A stretch of 64,000 bases of DNA, taken from positions 26,908,001 through 26,972,000 of the forward strand of contig CP093831.1 of the NCBI GenBank assembly GCA_033063855.1, written 5' to 3'. The notes under the pieces are model-generated. The model had not been told where the DNA came from. It searched no databases and saw only the letters and a program-made list of their open reading frames with translations. The position numbers and the translations under genes are program-made. This document shows positions 1 through 10,717 of this stretch, in pieces. The stretch comes from Smittia aterrima (lineage: Eukaryota; Arthropoda; Insecta; Diptera; Chironomidae). Position 1 is the first letter of the stretch. Each line of letters opens with the position of its first letter.

Positions 1-30
1 AAGCAGTCCATCGAGTTTCTGATCATGTAA
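1..30 (+). CDS. 3' end of an upstream gene (partial)
   Basis: The first 30 bases read as an open frame ending in ATG-TAA (last residues KQSIEFLIM). A polyadenylation signal AATAAA follows at 89-94, as expected for the tail of a plus-strand gene whose body lies left of the window. Ten codons are too few to name the protein, and the reading could be chance. Confidence 0.35.
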   Translation, partial: KQSIEFLIM

Positions 31-1011
31 GAAAAGATTGTACTGAAGTTCAAATCATTTTTATTGTTCAGCTTTGCCTTGAAGTTTTAATAAACGAATT
101 TGAGTTTTTATTCGATTTGTTTTTGTGCGTAAAGGTGTTTAAAATCCACTTGAATTGCGCTCGTATCATTGCATTCAAAATTTCAGCAAGTGACAATGAA
201 TCAAGTCGCTTTTGCTAAAATAAATTTTAATATTGTTTAAACCATCGAAAATCTTGACGCTAAAATTACATGAAATTCTTGTTTTCTCATTTTAAAATTT
301 ATATCTTTGTAAAATTTAATATGTTTATAAAAATTTCTTGAATGCTCGAATAAAAAATATCGCTTATCTGCCAGAATTTATCAGAAATAAAATAAATTTT
401 ATGATTTTAAAAAAATATAATATTTCGAAAAAATATGATGAATATTTCAGTCCGAGTTAAAAGGTTCATCTTTAATATTTTATAACATTTTAAATAACTT
501 ATCAAATTGATTTTAATCTTTTAATGATACAAATGAAAATTTCTGTGAATACTGATTGAAAAATTGATAGAATATTGTTCAACAAATTTTATTCTTTATT
601 CTTTTCGATAATTAAAAAATTATTATTTTTTTAAATAAATGATATAAATTGTAAGATTCCTTGGAAATCACGAGTCCCCTTTGTGACCTTGAAGAGTAAT
701 CCAGTAAACAGATTTTACAATTGGATTTTTATAACTTTTTGATTACAGGTTTTTTAGTTTTTACTGCGTGGCGATTACTGTTTAAACTGTTGTTGATGAT
801 TAGTTTTTTTAGGATTGTCTATTTGATTTTTTGGTCTGGAACACAGATTAACTTCTTATCATCCAATAGAGAAGTCAATGTTCGTTCAAAAAGCTTTTCA
901 AATGATAATAATTCTTTTATTTGATTGCATTTAAATTGCACAACTCAAGTCGAACGAGCATTCAACCCGAAAACTTGATTAAGTCACTCTCGCTGATTGT
1001 GAGTCGCGATA
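31..1011. other. Intergenic, AT-rich, no gene seen
   Basis: Apart from the AATAAA at 89-94 this stretch is very AT-rich and holds no convincing coding exon. An open frame at 721-924 has no ATG start, no splice context and no family resemblance. The gap ends at the stop codon of the aminoacylase gene, so the two flanking genes converge. Confidence 0.6.
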
Positions 1012-2525
1012 TTACGAAGCGTTCGCGACTTTCGAGATAATTTTCTTGTAAATTTCAATTCCTTTGAGATAGACATCAGCGTGTAAGAACTCATCGTGAT
1101 CGTGAAGTAAGACGGGAGTGTTGATCATTGGTGAGAAGCCGATCGCAGGAATTCCAACGCTTCTCAGATATCGCGAGTCAGTTCCCCCGGGGAACACTTG
1201 AACTTTCGTTTTCAAGCCGCTAAGATAAGAACACAAAATTGATTAAGAAAAGAAAAAAAAAGAGTTCATTCATTAAATCGCTTACAGTTCAGCTGTCGCT
1301 GCTTTAAATGCATTCCAATAAACGTTTGAGTTGTCGATGTTTGTTGGAGGGATGAACGGATCCTTCAAATCCCATTCGAACTCGATATCTTCTCCTGACT
1401 CAACACACCAAGTTTTAAACATCTCTTCGAACCTATCGTGATTCATGTCGACAGCTAATCTGATGTCAGTCATTAAAGTGAAGTCGGGAGGAATAACATT
1501 CAAATGATTTCCACCTTCGATCATTGTCACATTCAATGTCGTTACATCACCGATCGTGAGATCAGGATCGTTCTTGAGTCTCTCGACTTGACTTGCTCGG
1601 AAGTCAAAGAATCTGTCCATCAAGTGACGGAGCTTCTCTCCAGCTGTGTTTGTAGGAAGAAGCGATCCGTGACCGGTTGTTCCATTGATTTTAAAAATGA
1701 TATGCCAAATGCAACGCTCAGCGTAGAAGACACTGAATGTGTCGGTTGGCGATGCGATTCCTTCGTCAAGAGAGAAACCGGCGTTCAAGCTTCTGAATGT
1801 CTCTTGATGAACAAAGTCAGCCATGCCACCGTCTCCTCCTAATTCTTCCTCTGGCACGAAGAGAACGTGAATCGTTCGTTTAAATGTGATTTGATGTTTC
1901 GAGAAATATCTGAGAGCTCCAAGATATTGCATTCCAACACTTTTCATGTCTTGAGTTCCTCTCGCGAAAATCCTTCCGTCTTCATCGATGTCAGCATCGA
2001 AAGGCTTGTGAGTCCAATATTCCTCAAAGACAGGAACGACGTCCATGTGAGAGTTGAGGATGATTGATTTAAGCTCTGGCTGTGTACCCAGCATCGTGAG
2101 AATCACGACAGGTTTCTCTTGCGTCACTGGATAATGAATCTGGACGCTCATTCCAATGTCCTCTCCAAGTTTCTTTAAAAATTGAGCACATGATCCTGCG
2201 AAGAGAGAAAATAAAAAATCTTTTGTTGACAAACAAAAACAAACGCGAAAAGTATGAATGAAAGTAAATAAAAGCGAAGCAACAAGTGTTTGAGCTACAT
2301 TCGCATCGGAGCGTCGATCGAAGTCTATCAACGTTTAAAAATAGTCGAACACTCTCAGTGCGAGTGAGAATTTAATCCGAGAATCAAGGTAAACTTACGA
2401 TAGTCGATATTAGGATGAACAGTGGGGAACCTAAGATATTCGCGGAAGATCTGAATTTCCTCGTCGTTCTCCCATGACAAACATTTCTTGATTCGCTCCT
2501 CGTTTTGAAGAATGAGACATTCCAT
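1012..2525 (-). CDS. ACY1: Aminoacylase-1, M20 zinc metallopeptidase family
   Basis: Cytosolic enzyme that hydrolyses N-acyl-L-amino acids. Three exons join in frame: 2525-2399, 2195-1286 and 1219-1012, with GT-AG introns, giving 414 aa against about 408 in the human enzyme. The start at 2525 gives an N-terminus (IQIFREYLRFPTVHPNIDY) typical of ACY1. The metal-site motifs appear in order: NSHMDVVP, ARGTQDMK, VPEEELGGDGG with the catalytic Glu, SLDEG and the late HDHDE histidine. GTTGHGSLLP and EGGNHLNVIP fit the dimerisation lid. A longer open frame upstream of the second exon (to 2331) is intron read-through. Nothing looks broken. Identity is firm; exact substrate preference is not readable. 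Confidence 0.93.
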
Positions 2526-2819
2526 CGCAGACTGTTGACCTTATTTCAGGTTTGACACGTTTAATTTTTCGCTGTTTATTGAACTTTTTTTTTTGTCGCA
2601 GTTGCTGACTCAGTTTTAATTGTTTTGAAGACACTTTGTGTGATTTCTTTTACAAATATTTTTAACCTTAATCAAGTTCACAGTTTAAGTTCATTCACAA
2701 AGATTGTGATTGCTCGGATGAAGGAGTTTAACTGAAAAGTCAGGCGAAAACAAATTGGCGAAAAGGGAAAACTCGAAAAATCTCAAAATCAAAGAAAGAG
2801 AGATTCGGTTATTTTGGAT

Positions 2820-2898
2820 GGCAAAGAGAGTTTATGTTGATCACTCTCAATTTTCCACTTTCAGGGGCAAGAGGCTTAGAGAAATATTTCAAATTGTT
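2820..2898 (+). repeat. Dispersed repeat, copy 1
   Basis: About 75 bases around CACTCTCAATTTTCCACTTT and CAGGGGCAAGAGGCTTAGAG recur, diverged, at 6275-6340 on the same strand and at 47268-47345 on the opposite strand. The 47-kb copy also shares the flanking GGCAAAGAGAGTTT and GAAATATTTCAAATT blocks. No terminal repeat or target duplication was recognised. It is probably a fragment of an interspersed element. Confidence 0.5.
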
Positions 2899-3510
2899 AT
2901 CAATGCTAACAGAAACTTTTCTCGTTTGACTTTCACTTCTTTTTATTATAAAATTAATAACTTCTGTTTACGATCGAAAAAGTTTTTCTCTAAAAAACAT
3001 TTTTTGATAAAAGAAGAAACTGGAAGACACGAAAATTTGTTGTTTTCATTTTAATTGCGAGTAACGTATTCGAGAGAGTGTGAGCTCGTGTTAGAAGCAA
3101 CAATTATTAATATGGAGTGAATTCAGCACATAATTTGATTGTGCCATCCTCGATTCTCTGCTATCTTTCAAGTGAGCTCTCAATATTCAGTGAAATTCAA
3201 GAACATTTTCGTTTAATGCTTCTGTCTGTAGGAGAGGGTTGATTGTTGGGTTGAAGAAATAATAGTTTTCATATGGGAATTGGCCCAAACCACCTAAAGT
3301 TCATGCCCATCGATTGATCTGATTGAGCATATGATTCAACTCATTCAAAGCTAAATTTCAATCGGAAAGTGAAAAAGAGATTTATTATGTCATTGTTTAT
3401 TTCTCAATAATTTTATAGAGGAATTTTGCTGAACTTCGCCATTTGAGCAAACGATCTGTTCAAACAGCAGATCATTTAAGTATTCGCGCAGTTTTCGAGA
3501 TGATATTATA

Positions 3511-4716
3511 AAGGTATGGCTTAATGAAATCCGGTTGACTTAGAATGAGAATATTTTAATAACTAGAGAATATTTATATTTATTAGTTATCACGTTTTAA
3601 GGAGTAATGTTCACAGATAATTACTGGCATGAAAGAAAATTAATAATCGTTTTGTAGAGATCGAATATCTGGATCGCAGAGATTTGAAAATATAAATGTC
3701 AACCAATTTTCGTCAATTTAACGTTTAATTTTTTCAATGTTTTCAAGAGATTGTTGATTTGTTCTAATGTTATTGTTTAAAAGCGACCGAAAAAACTTAT
3801 TGGGACGAAGTTTTGTTAATAAACAAGAAATCAATTTTTCTCATTCAAATTCCTGAAAGCTTTTAGCTCTTCACAGTCACATAGCACTTAAGAATTTCTG
3901 ATCAGCTTAAAAATGATAAAGAATCTTACTATTGTAAAAAACTAGTGATGACATTCTTTAAAAAGTTTTGAGCTTGAGTTGAATGATTCTCGAAGGTTCT
4001 CTTGATACCCAACCATAAAAAATTCAAAATAAAATATTTGATGCATTCATAAACCCAAATCATTTTAATTCGTCGCTGAATTCAAGTGCCCAAAATGAAA
4101 AGTGTTTAGTCCTGTAGTTTTATCATGATGAATTTTAACTGATTTTGTATGTAAAGGAAAAACTTACGAAATGCGTCAACAGTTATCCTAATCAACTTTA
4201 GCTTGATTTTAGCAATCACTTGTGTTGCTCGTTTTATTATCTTGATTTCAAGACAACACTTTAAGCTAGTTCGAAAGAGAGTTGGCTGACTAATTTCATG
4301 AGAATTTTTGTAACAGCTATCTTTGTCATGTTGTGAAAGTCCCGAGTTTGGTTTCAAGGAATTTCGAGTCATTTGATGGAGCTTACAAAATTAGATTGAT
4401 CTTTTTCCTTTAGGCATTTGATCGATTTATTTGATATGAATTCTATCGTTTAATCACCTGAAAAAGTGCTTCAACAAAATTCAATTTTTTAGCGATAACA
4501 GCGTTCGAGCTATTAACATTTTGAATTTTTTGTGAAAATTTTTTTCTGTTTCTCAATTCTTGATGACATCTTGTAGTTATCACAAAGATTTGTAACTTTC
4601 ACGTAATGATCTTTGAACTTTACCCTCGAATTTGGTTAATTTACATTTGCTTTTGCATGTGTGAGTGTTAAGTTACACGCATGTGTAGTCAACCGGATTT
4701 CATTAAGCCATACCTT
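3511..4716. mobile_element. 1.2-kb DNA element with perfect 30-bp terminal inverted repeats
   Basis: Bases 3511-3540 and 4687-4716 are exact reverse complements over 30 bases. The outer end reads AAGGTATGGCTTAATG and the inner end CCGGTTGACT. Both ends are flanked by TA (3509-3510 and 4717-4718), the target duplication expected of Tc1/mariner-type insertion. The inner 1.15 kb is AT-rich. An 88-residue frame on the minus strand (4106-4372) shows no transposase motif that I recognise. It is therefore probably a non-autonomous or decayed element, and identical ends suggest it is not old. Confidence 0.75.
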
Positions 4717-5054
4717 TAGAATTTAATTTTCAACAGCTCTTGTTTGACTTTCAGACAGCAATTGTTATTAAAGACATCTTGCTTCGTTTCATATTATTGT
4801 CTGATGTGTATAAAAGAGTAAAATAGATATTGAGTCATCAAAATTTCTGATCGGAAATGTGCGCCGCCTTTGGTAAAAAGTTTTTAATAAAATATTTGAA
4901 GAAGAAAGTTGTGAGATTTTGGAATTCAGTAAAAAGCAATTCACGTGTTGGAAATGTTAAGTATGCAACAATTTTTTTAATTTTATTTTTCAAATAAGTT
5001 TATTCTCAGGATAGCAACATAGTTAGTTGTATACTTAAAAGGAAAGGAAAGATA

Positions 5055-5718
5055 TTAATCAGCCCCAGTCAACGTGATTCCGGCAGTTTCCAGTACAATT
5101 TTATCAGCTGATGAGAATGAATATTAATTTTTTTTTTCGCTTATAAATATAAACTTATGATGTTCACCTTTACCAACAGCATAGGCATGGCCTTTGTTAT
5201 CTTGATGTTTAATATGACCTAGAGCTGATAAAAAATGAAGACGTCACATATGGTAAAAATTTTTCGATAATTAAGATTAGGACAAGATTAGTTGGATTAG
5301 GATTAGAATAGGATTAAATTGTTAGGATTAATTAAGATTGATGATTAATAAGGTGATTAGGATTAAGAAGTGGATTAAAAATTTTGGGCACTTGGTCAAA
5401 TTTTGCACTTCCAGTCACTTTGGCATTTCAAAATCTTGTACTATTCATTTCTCTAAATTTATAAATTTTGCTGACACAACAAACAGACAAATAAATGTTT
5501 TTTCTAATCGAAAAAATCCTTAAAAATAACATTTACTCTACGGAAAAATAATTTAAGCTAAGTTCAATGAACCTTTTCCAGATCCTAGAGGAGCTCCTTG
5601 AATTCCACCTAATGAAAATAAAATATTCATCCGCTGCTAGATTTATTTACTTTGTAAAATATCTACCGAAGGTTATCGCAAGGATAACGAAGAAGAATGC
5701 GCAAAAAATGAATTTCAT
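5055..5718 (-). CDS. Small secreted peptide, 65 aa, four exons
   Basis: Four short exons join in frame: 5718-5667, 5608-5573, 5224-5168 and 5107-5055, all with GT-AG borders and consistent phases. The product starts with a clear signal peptide (MKFIFCAFFFVILAITFGG) followed by a mature part of about 45 residues (GAPLGSGKALGHIKHQDNKG, then HAYAVGKADKIVLETAGITL, TGAD). It has no cysteine after the leader. A TATA box lies 67 bases upstream of the ATG and an AATAAA (minus strand, about 5000) lies just past the stop. A signal peptide, small size, Gly/His content and a TATA promoter fit an inducible secreted peptide such as an antimicrobial, but I recognise no family. The second donor (GTTCAT) is weak, so exon 2 is the least sure part. 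Confidence 0.6.
5270..5375. repeat. Degenerate GGATTA/TTAGGATTA repeat
   Basis: An imperfect run of GATTA, GGATTA and TTAGGATTA units lies in the second intron of the small secreted peptide gene. It is too irregular and too short for a telomere array and looks like a decaying microsatellite. Confidence 0.55.
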
Positions 5719-5784
5719 CTTGGTTCTTGGAAGTTTTAGTCTTAACTGAAGTTAACTGAATTTCTTTCTCTTAATTTACCTTCA

Positions 5785-5792
5785 CTTTTATA
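5785..5792 (-). promoter_or_regulatory. TATA box of the small secreted peptide gene
   Basis: On the minus strand the sequence reads GGTATAAAAGTGAAGG, a consensus TATA box. It lies 67 bases before the ATG at 5718, a spacing that leaves a leader of roughly 35-40 bases. Confidence 0.6.
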
Positions 5793-6540
5793 CCAATCAA
5801 ACTTGATAATCATCATTACACATTTTTAATCAACTTCTTCCATTACTTCTCAACTGAGGCTCATGTGTTGTCTTTGACAACTCCAACATTCAGCGTCAGA
5901 CAGAGAGACAGGCGCTTCATGTCTGCAAGCTGGTCAAACAAATTTGAGGTAGACGACTCCTTTGACGTCAAGTGAAAGTTAACGAGTCAGGATTTCGTTT
6001 CAAGTAAAGAGTTTGTGATTAGACCACGATCAACAAATTTGCATTGAGTTGATCTCTTCTCACTTTAAAAGCCTCTCGGACTGCCAGCCACTAAATAAAT
6101 AGCATTTGACGACGTAAATCGATTGCTTTTAAAGCGATGTCATTCAACCCCAAAAATGTCGATTCACTTTTGCAAACTGATCAAACATTCGAAAGTTTAA
6201 CGACTCATCTGACGTCTGCTGCGTTGTTTTCGATTCCTTAAAAATTCTTAACAAATGAACAATCATTTTACTCTAAACAAAAGAGAATAACTCTCAATTT
6301 TTCCGACTCTGGGGCAAGAAGCTCAGACAAATCCGAAGATGTTGATTTACACATTTCTAGAATGTGACTCTCGCGCGAAGCTTCAGAACGTGACAATTCT
6401 ATTTCTCGCACTGAGAAGATTTATCTGCGACGTCTTCATTGAAGAGAAGATGAGACTTAGAAAATTGACCTAGGCAGAACTTATTGAATCTTTCTTAAGA
6501 TCGCGTCGTTCGTGAATTTGTCCGTTGCTTTCAAAGTGAA
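5793..6540. other. Divergent intergenic region with repeat copy 2
   Basis: This is the shared upstream region of the minus-strand peptide gene and the plus-strand class B receptor. A second diverged copy of the dispersed repeat lies at 6275-6340 (ACTCTCAATTTTTCCGACTC, then TGGGGCAAGAAGCTCAGA). No other gene or structure was seen. Confidence 0.5.
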
Positions 6541-8549
6541 ATGATTATTTTAAAATATTTTTCTGTTTCCATAATTTTACTGCAATTCAATGTTTCTGGA
6601 AGTGACAAAAAGGTGTGTGAGGTCAATTCGAGTCAAGGTTAATTAGTTTGAGTAATTTCAATCGTTTAGGGTTGTTCGTTGAACGACGTTTTAATTCATG
6701 AAGAACTCTTCTCGAACTTCGCGTGTTGGAAGTGTTACGAAAGTTTGAAAACCTTTGGACGACTCGTTAAAGTCAATTGCAAAATTCCAATCGACGATGA
6801 GCAATATTCCGTGCCCGGCTTCGTTGTTGACAGCGAATGCGTTCCGTTTGATCATAGAACGAATTCTATTAGCACGCTAGTTCAAAGATCATTGACAAAT
6901 TCCACGTTCATTAAATGGAAAAGTTGTTGCGCAGATGCTGTGACGTGTTGCGAATCGATGATGAGGAATTATCAAGTGGAAAACTTCTTCGACACTTGTG
7001 ACAATCATTGGGATGGGAGAAACTGTTTTCCCGACACATTTTCGAAGAGAATCGTGAATAACCTTTGCCCAGACGACATCGCAAAGCATGAGACTTCAAA
7101 TTGTCCGCGTGAGTTTGATGATTGAAATTAAAACTTTTTTAAAAATGTTTTTCGTAGATTTCTACTCAAAAGTTTGTCATCAAAACGGAAGTTGGAGCGT
7201 TCCCGACTTCACGAAATGCTTCGAGAGCAAGCGACTTCAATCAAATGTTATCGCTCACATCATCATCATTAGTTTATCTCTTGCAATCTGCTTACCAGCT
7301 CTGCTCATTATTCTAATGATTCGATCATTGCTAACGGCAACCTCGAAGTCGATCAGTTTTATGTTGACGATAATCGTTTCCCGCAATATTTTCATTTTGA
7401 TATCGAAGCTGCTCGTGAGTAAACAAATATTTTAATTGAATTAATTGATGAGAGTCAGTTTGTAGATTTACATCGATCCAACGATTTTAAGTCGAAACTT
7501 GTGGTTTTGCAAAGTGTCAACAGTTTCGACCGAGTTTCTTGAAACTTCTTCTTATTTATTTTTGTTAATTGTCGCAGTTCAACTTCAATCACTAATCGAA
7601 AGAGAAATAAACAAAAAGCTTTTACTTTTGGGCTTCATCCTCTCATCATTGACAACGACAACTTGGAGCTTGCTCATGCATTTCAATTTGAATCGAAACT
7701 GTTGGCAATCAGAATCAAATCATTTTGAACATTTGACGAGTTCTTTGGTTCGAGGAATCGCAATTTTGTTCACAATTGTTTTGTTAATTAATGTCATTCG
7801 GAAAGTTGAAGGAGCTTCGAGGTGAGCAATTAAAAGCTTTTAAGGAAATTCAATTAATTTCTGTTTCTAGATTTTTGTCGAAGCATCTTCTCGCCTTCAC
7901 TTTTCTGTTTCTCCTTCCTCTGATAATTCATTTGATTCAGAGAGAGAACTTCAATGTTTGTGGAAGTGAAGAGACGTTCCAATGTATTTTGATTGTTTGC
8001 TGTGCTCTTCAGGGGATTTGGTTGGTTCCCTTGATCATGATGGACAAAGACATTTTGAAAGTTGTGAAATCTTCTCAAGCTGACGACTCAAATGGATCAA
8101 ATGTTAGTTTAGCTACGTCAGAAGTCGAGGAGAAGCAACTTTGGCTTGATCTCGTTCGTCAAGCTTCAACAAGTTCCTTCACTCACGAGAACTTCTACTC
8201 AATCGATCCATCGCCTCCAGTTCTACAAAACTTTCCCTCTCGACGACAACGAACACAATCCGAGAACATTCCACAAACTCACCAAACAAAAATCAACTTT
8301 GAACAACGAAGGAACATTCGGGATGTGATGCGGCGAGCCAAAACTAATTTCCCTGAACAGCAAACTCCTCCTTTGCCTAAAAACATTCCAAATCAAATAT
8401 TCGACGATGTTCAACTTTTCGATTTGTATTACAAAAACCTCAACTCGTTGTGCCTCGCCGAGAACTCAACGGAGAACATCAAAAGCAATCCAGAAAGGGA
8501 AATGAAAGAGGGTTACGCAATAAGAAGAATGAAAAAGCTTTTAACGTAG
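6541..8549 (+). CDS. Divergent class B (secretin-like) GPCR
   Basis: Five exons (6541-6612, 6670-7108, 7158-7414, 7466-7821, 7871-8549) join in frame to 600 aa. A signal peptide (IILKYFSVSIILLQFNVSGS) is followed by a cysteine-rich hormone-receptor domain, residues about 25-190. It has the family pattern CDNHWDGRNCFPDTF, then CP, then CHQNGSWSVPDFTKC, plus an extra SCCADAVTCC cluster. Seven hydrophobic segments span about residues 200-450. A cytosolic tail of about 150 residues is rich in Ser, Gln and Asn. Class B receptors bind peptide hormones and signal through G proteins. Closest known types are the calcitonin/DH31 and Hector-like insect receptors, but the core helices are divergent and the ligand cannot be told. 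AATAAA follows at about 8571. Confidence 0.8.
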
Positions 8550-8698
8550 AAATTTATTTGCTTTTAAGTTGAATAAAAAATGAAACGAAAAATTAAAGTC
8601 GCAGTGATTTATTTCTCAACCAAAAGTTGATACAAACTTGAACACAAAAATGAATAAATTAATTTTTTGATAAACCAGAAGAATCCGCAAAAGTATTT

Positions 8699-9133
8699 TT
8701 ATCCAAACAAGTTCAAAGGAAATGGTGCTTGTGTCGTTGGCATCAAGAATCCGAGTGGATTAGGCAGCTGCGGTCTTGGAATGAGAGAGTTGATGATGTT
8801 CATTGGAAATGGAGCTTGCGTTGTTGTCGGAAAAAGGTTGAATGGGAAGCCTGGAGTTGGTTGAGCGTATTGAGGTTGATTGAAGAGGTTAGGTCCTTGC
8901 GGATAATTGTAGCGAGGATCAAAGTTTTCGTGATGATGATGATGGTGGTCGCCGTAATATTGTTGAGGTTGAGCTGGATTCAGAAAACTTAGGAATGACG
9001 ACTGAGTTGTTGGAACAAAGTCATATCCCCACAAAGGTTTAACTTGTTGCGAGACATCGAGAGCTTTGATCGGACTTTGCTCGCTCTCACAAAATGAAAA
9101 TAAAAGTATCAAAGCGAAGAATAAACACTTCAT
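8699..9133 (-). CDS. Small secreted Pro/Gln-rich protein with a natural His6 run
   Basis: A single-exon frame of 144 aa. The ATG at 9133 was chosen because it begins a signal peptide (MKCLFFALILLFSFCES). The mature chain is rich in Pro, Gln, Asn and Phe. It has six consecutive histidines (YYGDHHHHHHENF), then QPQ and PTPGFPFN segments, and a repeated module PTTTQAPFPMN / PTTQAPFPLN near the end. No cysteine occurs in the mature part. This composition suits a structural, cuticular or metal-binding secreted protein; no domain was recognised. It converges on the class B receptor with about 150 bases between. Confidence 0.65.
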   Translation of the reverse strand: MKCLFFALILLFSFCESEQSPIKALDVSQQVKPLWGYDFVPTTQSSFLSFLNPAQPQQYYGDHHHHHHENFDPRYNYPQGPNLFNQPQYAQPTPGFPFNLFPTTTQAPFPMNIINSLIPRPQLPNPLGFLMPTTQAPFPLNLFG

Positions 9134-9307
9134 TTCTGATCGAACACTGAAACTCAAGTGAATTGTTTTTGGCAAAAGTTTTGTGTCATTAAGTAAATTT
9201 CAACGATTTTCCAGTTCAGCGAGTTATTCTTCTCTTCCTCAAGTTAAGCAATTAAAACTTTATCCGCGAGTTGTTGATTAAAATTATTTATTTGAGTTTT
9301 AGCAAAT

Positions 9308-10423
9308 TCAATTTGTTCGGTGTTTTTTCAAAATTTCTTCGCAAACTCGTCGGGCATCCAACAAGTTCTTCAATTCTTCGGGATCCTCCATAAGTTCGTT
9401 TGACACCTTCTCTGAAATTTCCTTCACGATCAAACGAAATGATTTTTCCTTGAGCAGCTGAGATGTAAACCGATGAGCGAACAGGAAAGTCTCCCAAGCA
9501 TTTGCTTCGTCAATTTGATCGCCAATAATTTTCTCGTAAATCGATTTCATTGCGACGACTTTGAACTTTTCAGCAATTTCAAAGTTTTCTTTTGCGTTTT
9601 CTTCTTCGGAGATCTCGTTCGTGTAAATGAATTTCAGCAAAGCTTCAACTGCGCCAGAGCTAAAGTCTGAAATTTTCATCTCCGTCGCCTCGTTTTGATC
9701 TTCAAATGTTTCGGCAAACACTTCACATCGCATTCCTAAAATGTTCTTGTGAACCTTGAATTCCTTCTCACCAGCGATTATCGTGAGATCAGAGAATCTT
9801 CCCGAAATCCACATTTCCTTGCTTAGTTGATTACCGTCGAAGATGTCCATGGATTCAGTTGTCCGAGAAGGTTTGATGCACTTCTCGTCAATTAACTTCA
9901 TCAGCTTCTCAAGAGATTGTAATGAACCTTTTACTCCTGCCCAGTAGCAAGCATCAATATTTTTGTTTTTAGAAAAATCTACTTTAACAATTTCTCTTCC
10001 AAGCAAAGGTTTTAAAAGATTTGAAGATGCGAACTTGATTTCATTGCCGTCGAATGAAACTGATCGTAAGTTTGGCATTTCTGTGAACAAATCGTCTGAC
10101 AATGAAGTCAATTGACAAGTTACAATACGAAGACTAACAAGTCCCTCGAGTCCTTTCAAATCAGATTTTGAAATTTCTTTGATGCCACAGCCTTCTATAA
10201 TCAGTTGAGTGAGATTAGGAAAATGTTTCTCGAGGCCTCGAGGAAAATAATTCACATTTGTATACTCGATACAAACACGTTTGACATCTTCGTGATTTTT
10301 TCCTGCTTTGTGAACTCCTTTAAACTCTTTAATCACTTGACCCTTCTCCATTATATTTGCTTCGCGTATTTCGCAGGTGTAGCCACAAGGCACATTATAA
10401 ATAAATTGACAATTGATCTCCAT
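9308..10423 (-). CDS. LRR-BTB protein, copy A
   Basis: Intact single-exon gene of 371 aa and reference member of the array. There is no signal peptide. Residues 1-30 keep a cysteine pattern (MEINCQF, YTCEI). Residues about 55-180 are short leucine-rich repeats (YFPRGLEKHFPNLTQLIIEG, LKGLEGLVSLRI, LTSLSDDLFTEMPNLRSVSF). Residues about 207-310 are a BTB/POZ domain (GRFSDLTIIAGEKEFKVHKN, ALLKFIYTNEI). The rest forms a helical 3-box-like tail (AWETFLFAHRF, ELMEDPEELKNLLDARRV). The BTB plus tail resembles SPOP-type adaptors that recruit CUL3, where a MATH domain would normally bind substrate; here the LRR takes that place. The substrate-adaptor role is inferred from domain order. Confidence 0.85.
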   Translation of the reverse strand: MEINCQFIYNVPCGYTCEIREANIMEKGQVIKEFKGVHKAGKNHEDVKRVCIEYTNVNYFPRGLEKHFPNLTQLIIEGCGIKEISKSDLKGLEGLVSLRIVTCQLTSLSDDLFTEMPNLRSVSFDGNEIKFASSNLLKPLLGREIVKVDFSKNKNIDACYWAGVKGSLQSLEKLMKLIDEKCIKPSRTTESMDIFDGNQLSKEMWISGRFSDLTIIAGEKEFKVHKNILGMRCEVFAETFEDQNEATEMKISDFSSGAVEALLKFIYTNEISEEENAKENFEIAEKFKVVAMKSIYEKIIGDQIDEANAWETFLFAHRFTSQLLKEKSFRLIVKEISEKVSNELMEDPEELKNLLDARRVCEEILKKHRTN

Positions 10424-10620
10424 TTTGAAATGATTTTTTTTTTCTTATCACGAGAACCTTTATCCTTGAACGCTTCTGATGAACTGAAAATAAATGTATT
10501 CTCGCTCTTGAAGAAAAATGCGTCTCGCTCTTGTAGTTGAAAGTGACGGGATCGTCAACAGGTAAAAAGAAAATCAATTAAATGTCGAAGGAGTTTACGG
10601 TTGAAACTCCTTCGGTTTTC
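10424..10620 (-). promoter_or_regulatory. Class I leader of the LRR-BTB array (upstream of copy A)
   Basis: About 190 bases upstream of the ATG recur with high identity before copies E, G, I and J and as an orphan near 17.8 kb. On the minus strand it holds, 5' to 3', an 11-bp perfect hairpin (CGAAGGAGTTT, 7-base loop, AAACTCCTTCG; 10588-10617), a pyrimidine run with ACCTGTTGACGATCCCGTC, two AAGAGCGAG blocks, AAGGATAAAGGTTCTC and GTGATAAG close to the start codon. GATAAG is a GATA-factor site. Open frames through the leader are shared by descent but lack a conserved ATG, so it is treated as promoter or 5' UTR. Confidence 0.55.
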
Positions 10621-10717
10621 TTTTTTCAATTTTATTGCTTTGACCATCTTAAATCTGAAGCATTCTGGCAATTATGATAAACCATTTTGTTGTTTTATGG
10701 CCAATTTTCTAAAGTAC

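Noticed and set aside
4106..4372. Transposase remnant in the inverted-repeat element
   Set aside because: The 88-residue frame has no DDE/D motif or helix-turn-helix that I can recognise.
5270..5375. Telomere-like TTAGG tract
   Set aside because: Units are irregular (GATTA, GGATTA, TTAGGATTA), only about 100 bases long and inside an intron; Diptera have lost TTAGG telomeres.
8951..8968. Histidine run as a cloning-vector tag
   Set aside because: It lies in the middle of a natural secreted protein with no vector sequence around it; GAT/GTG repeat slippage explains it.
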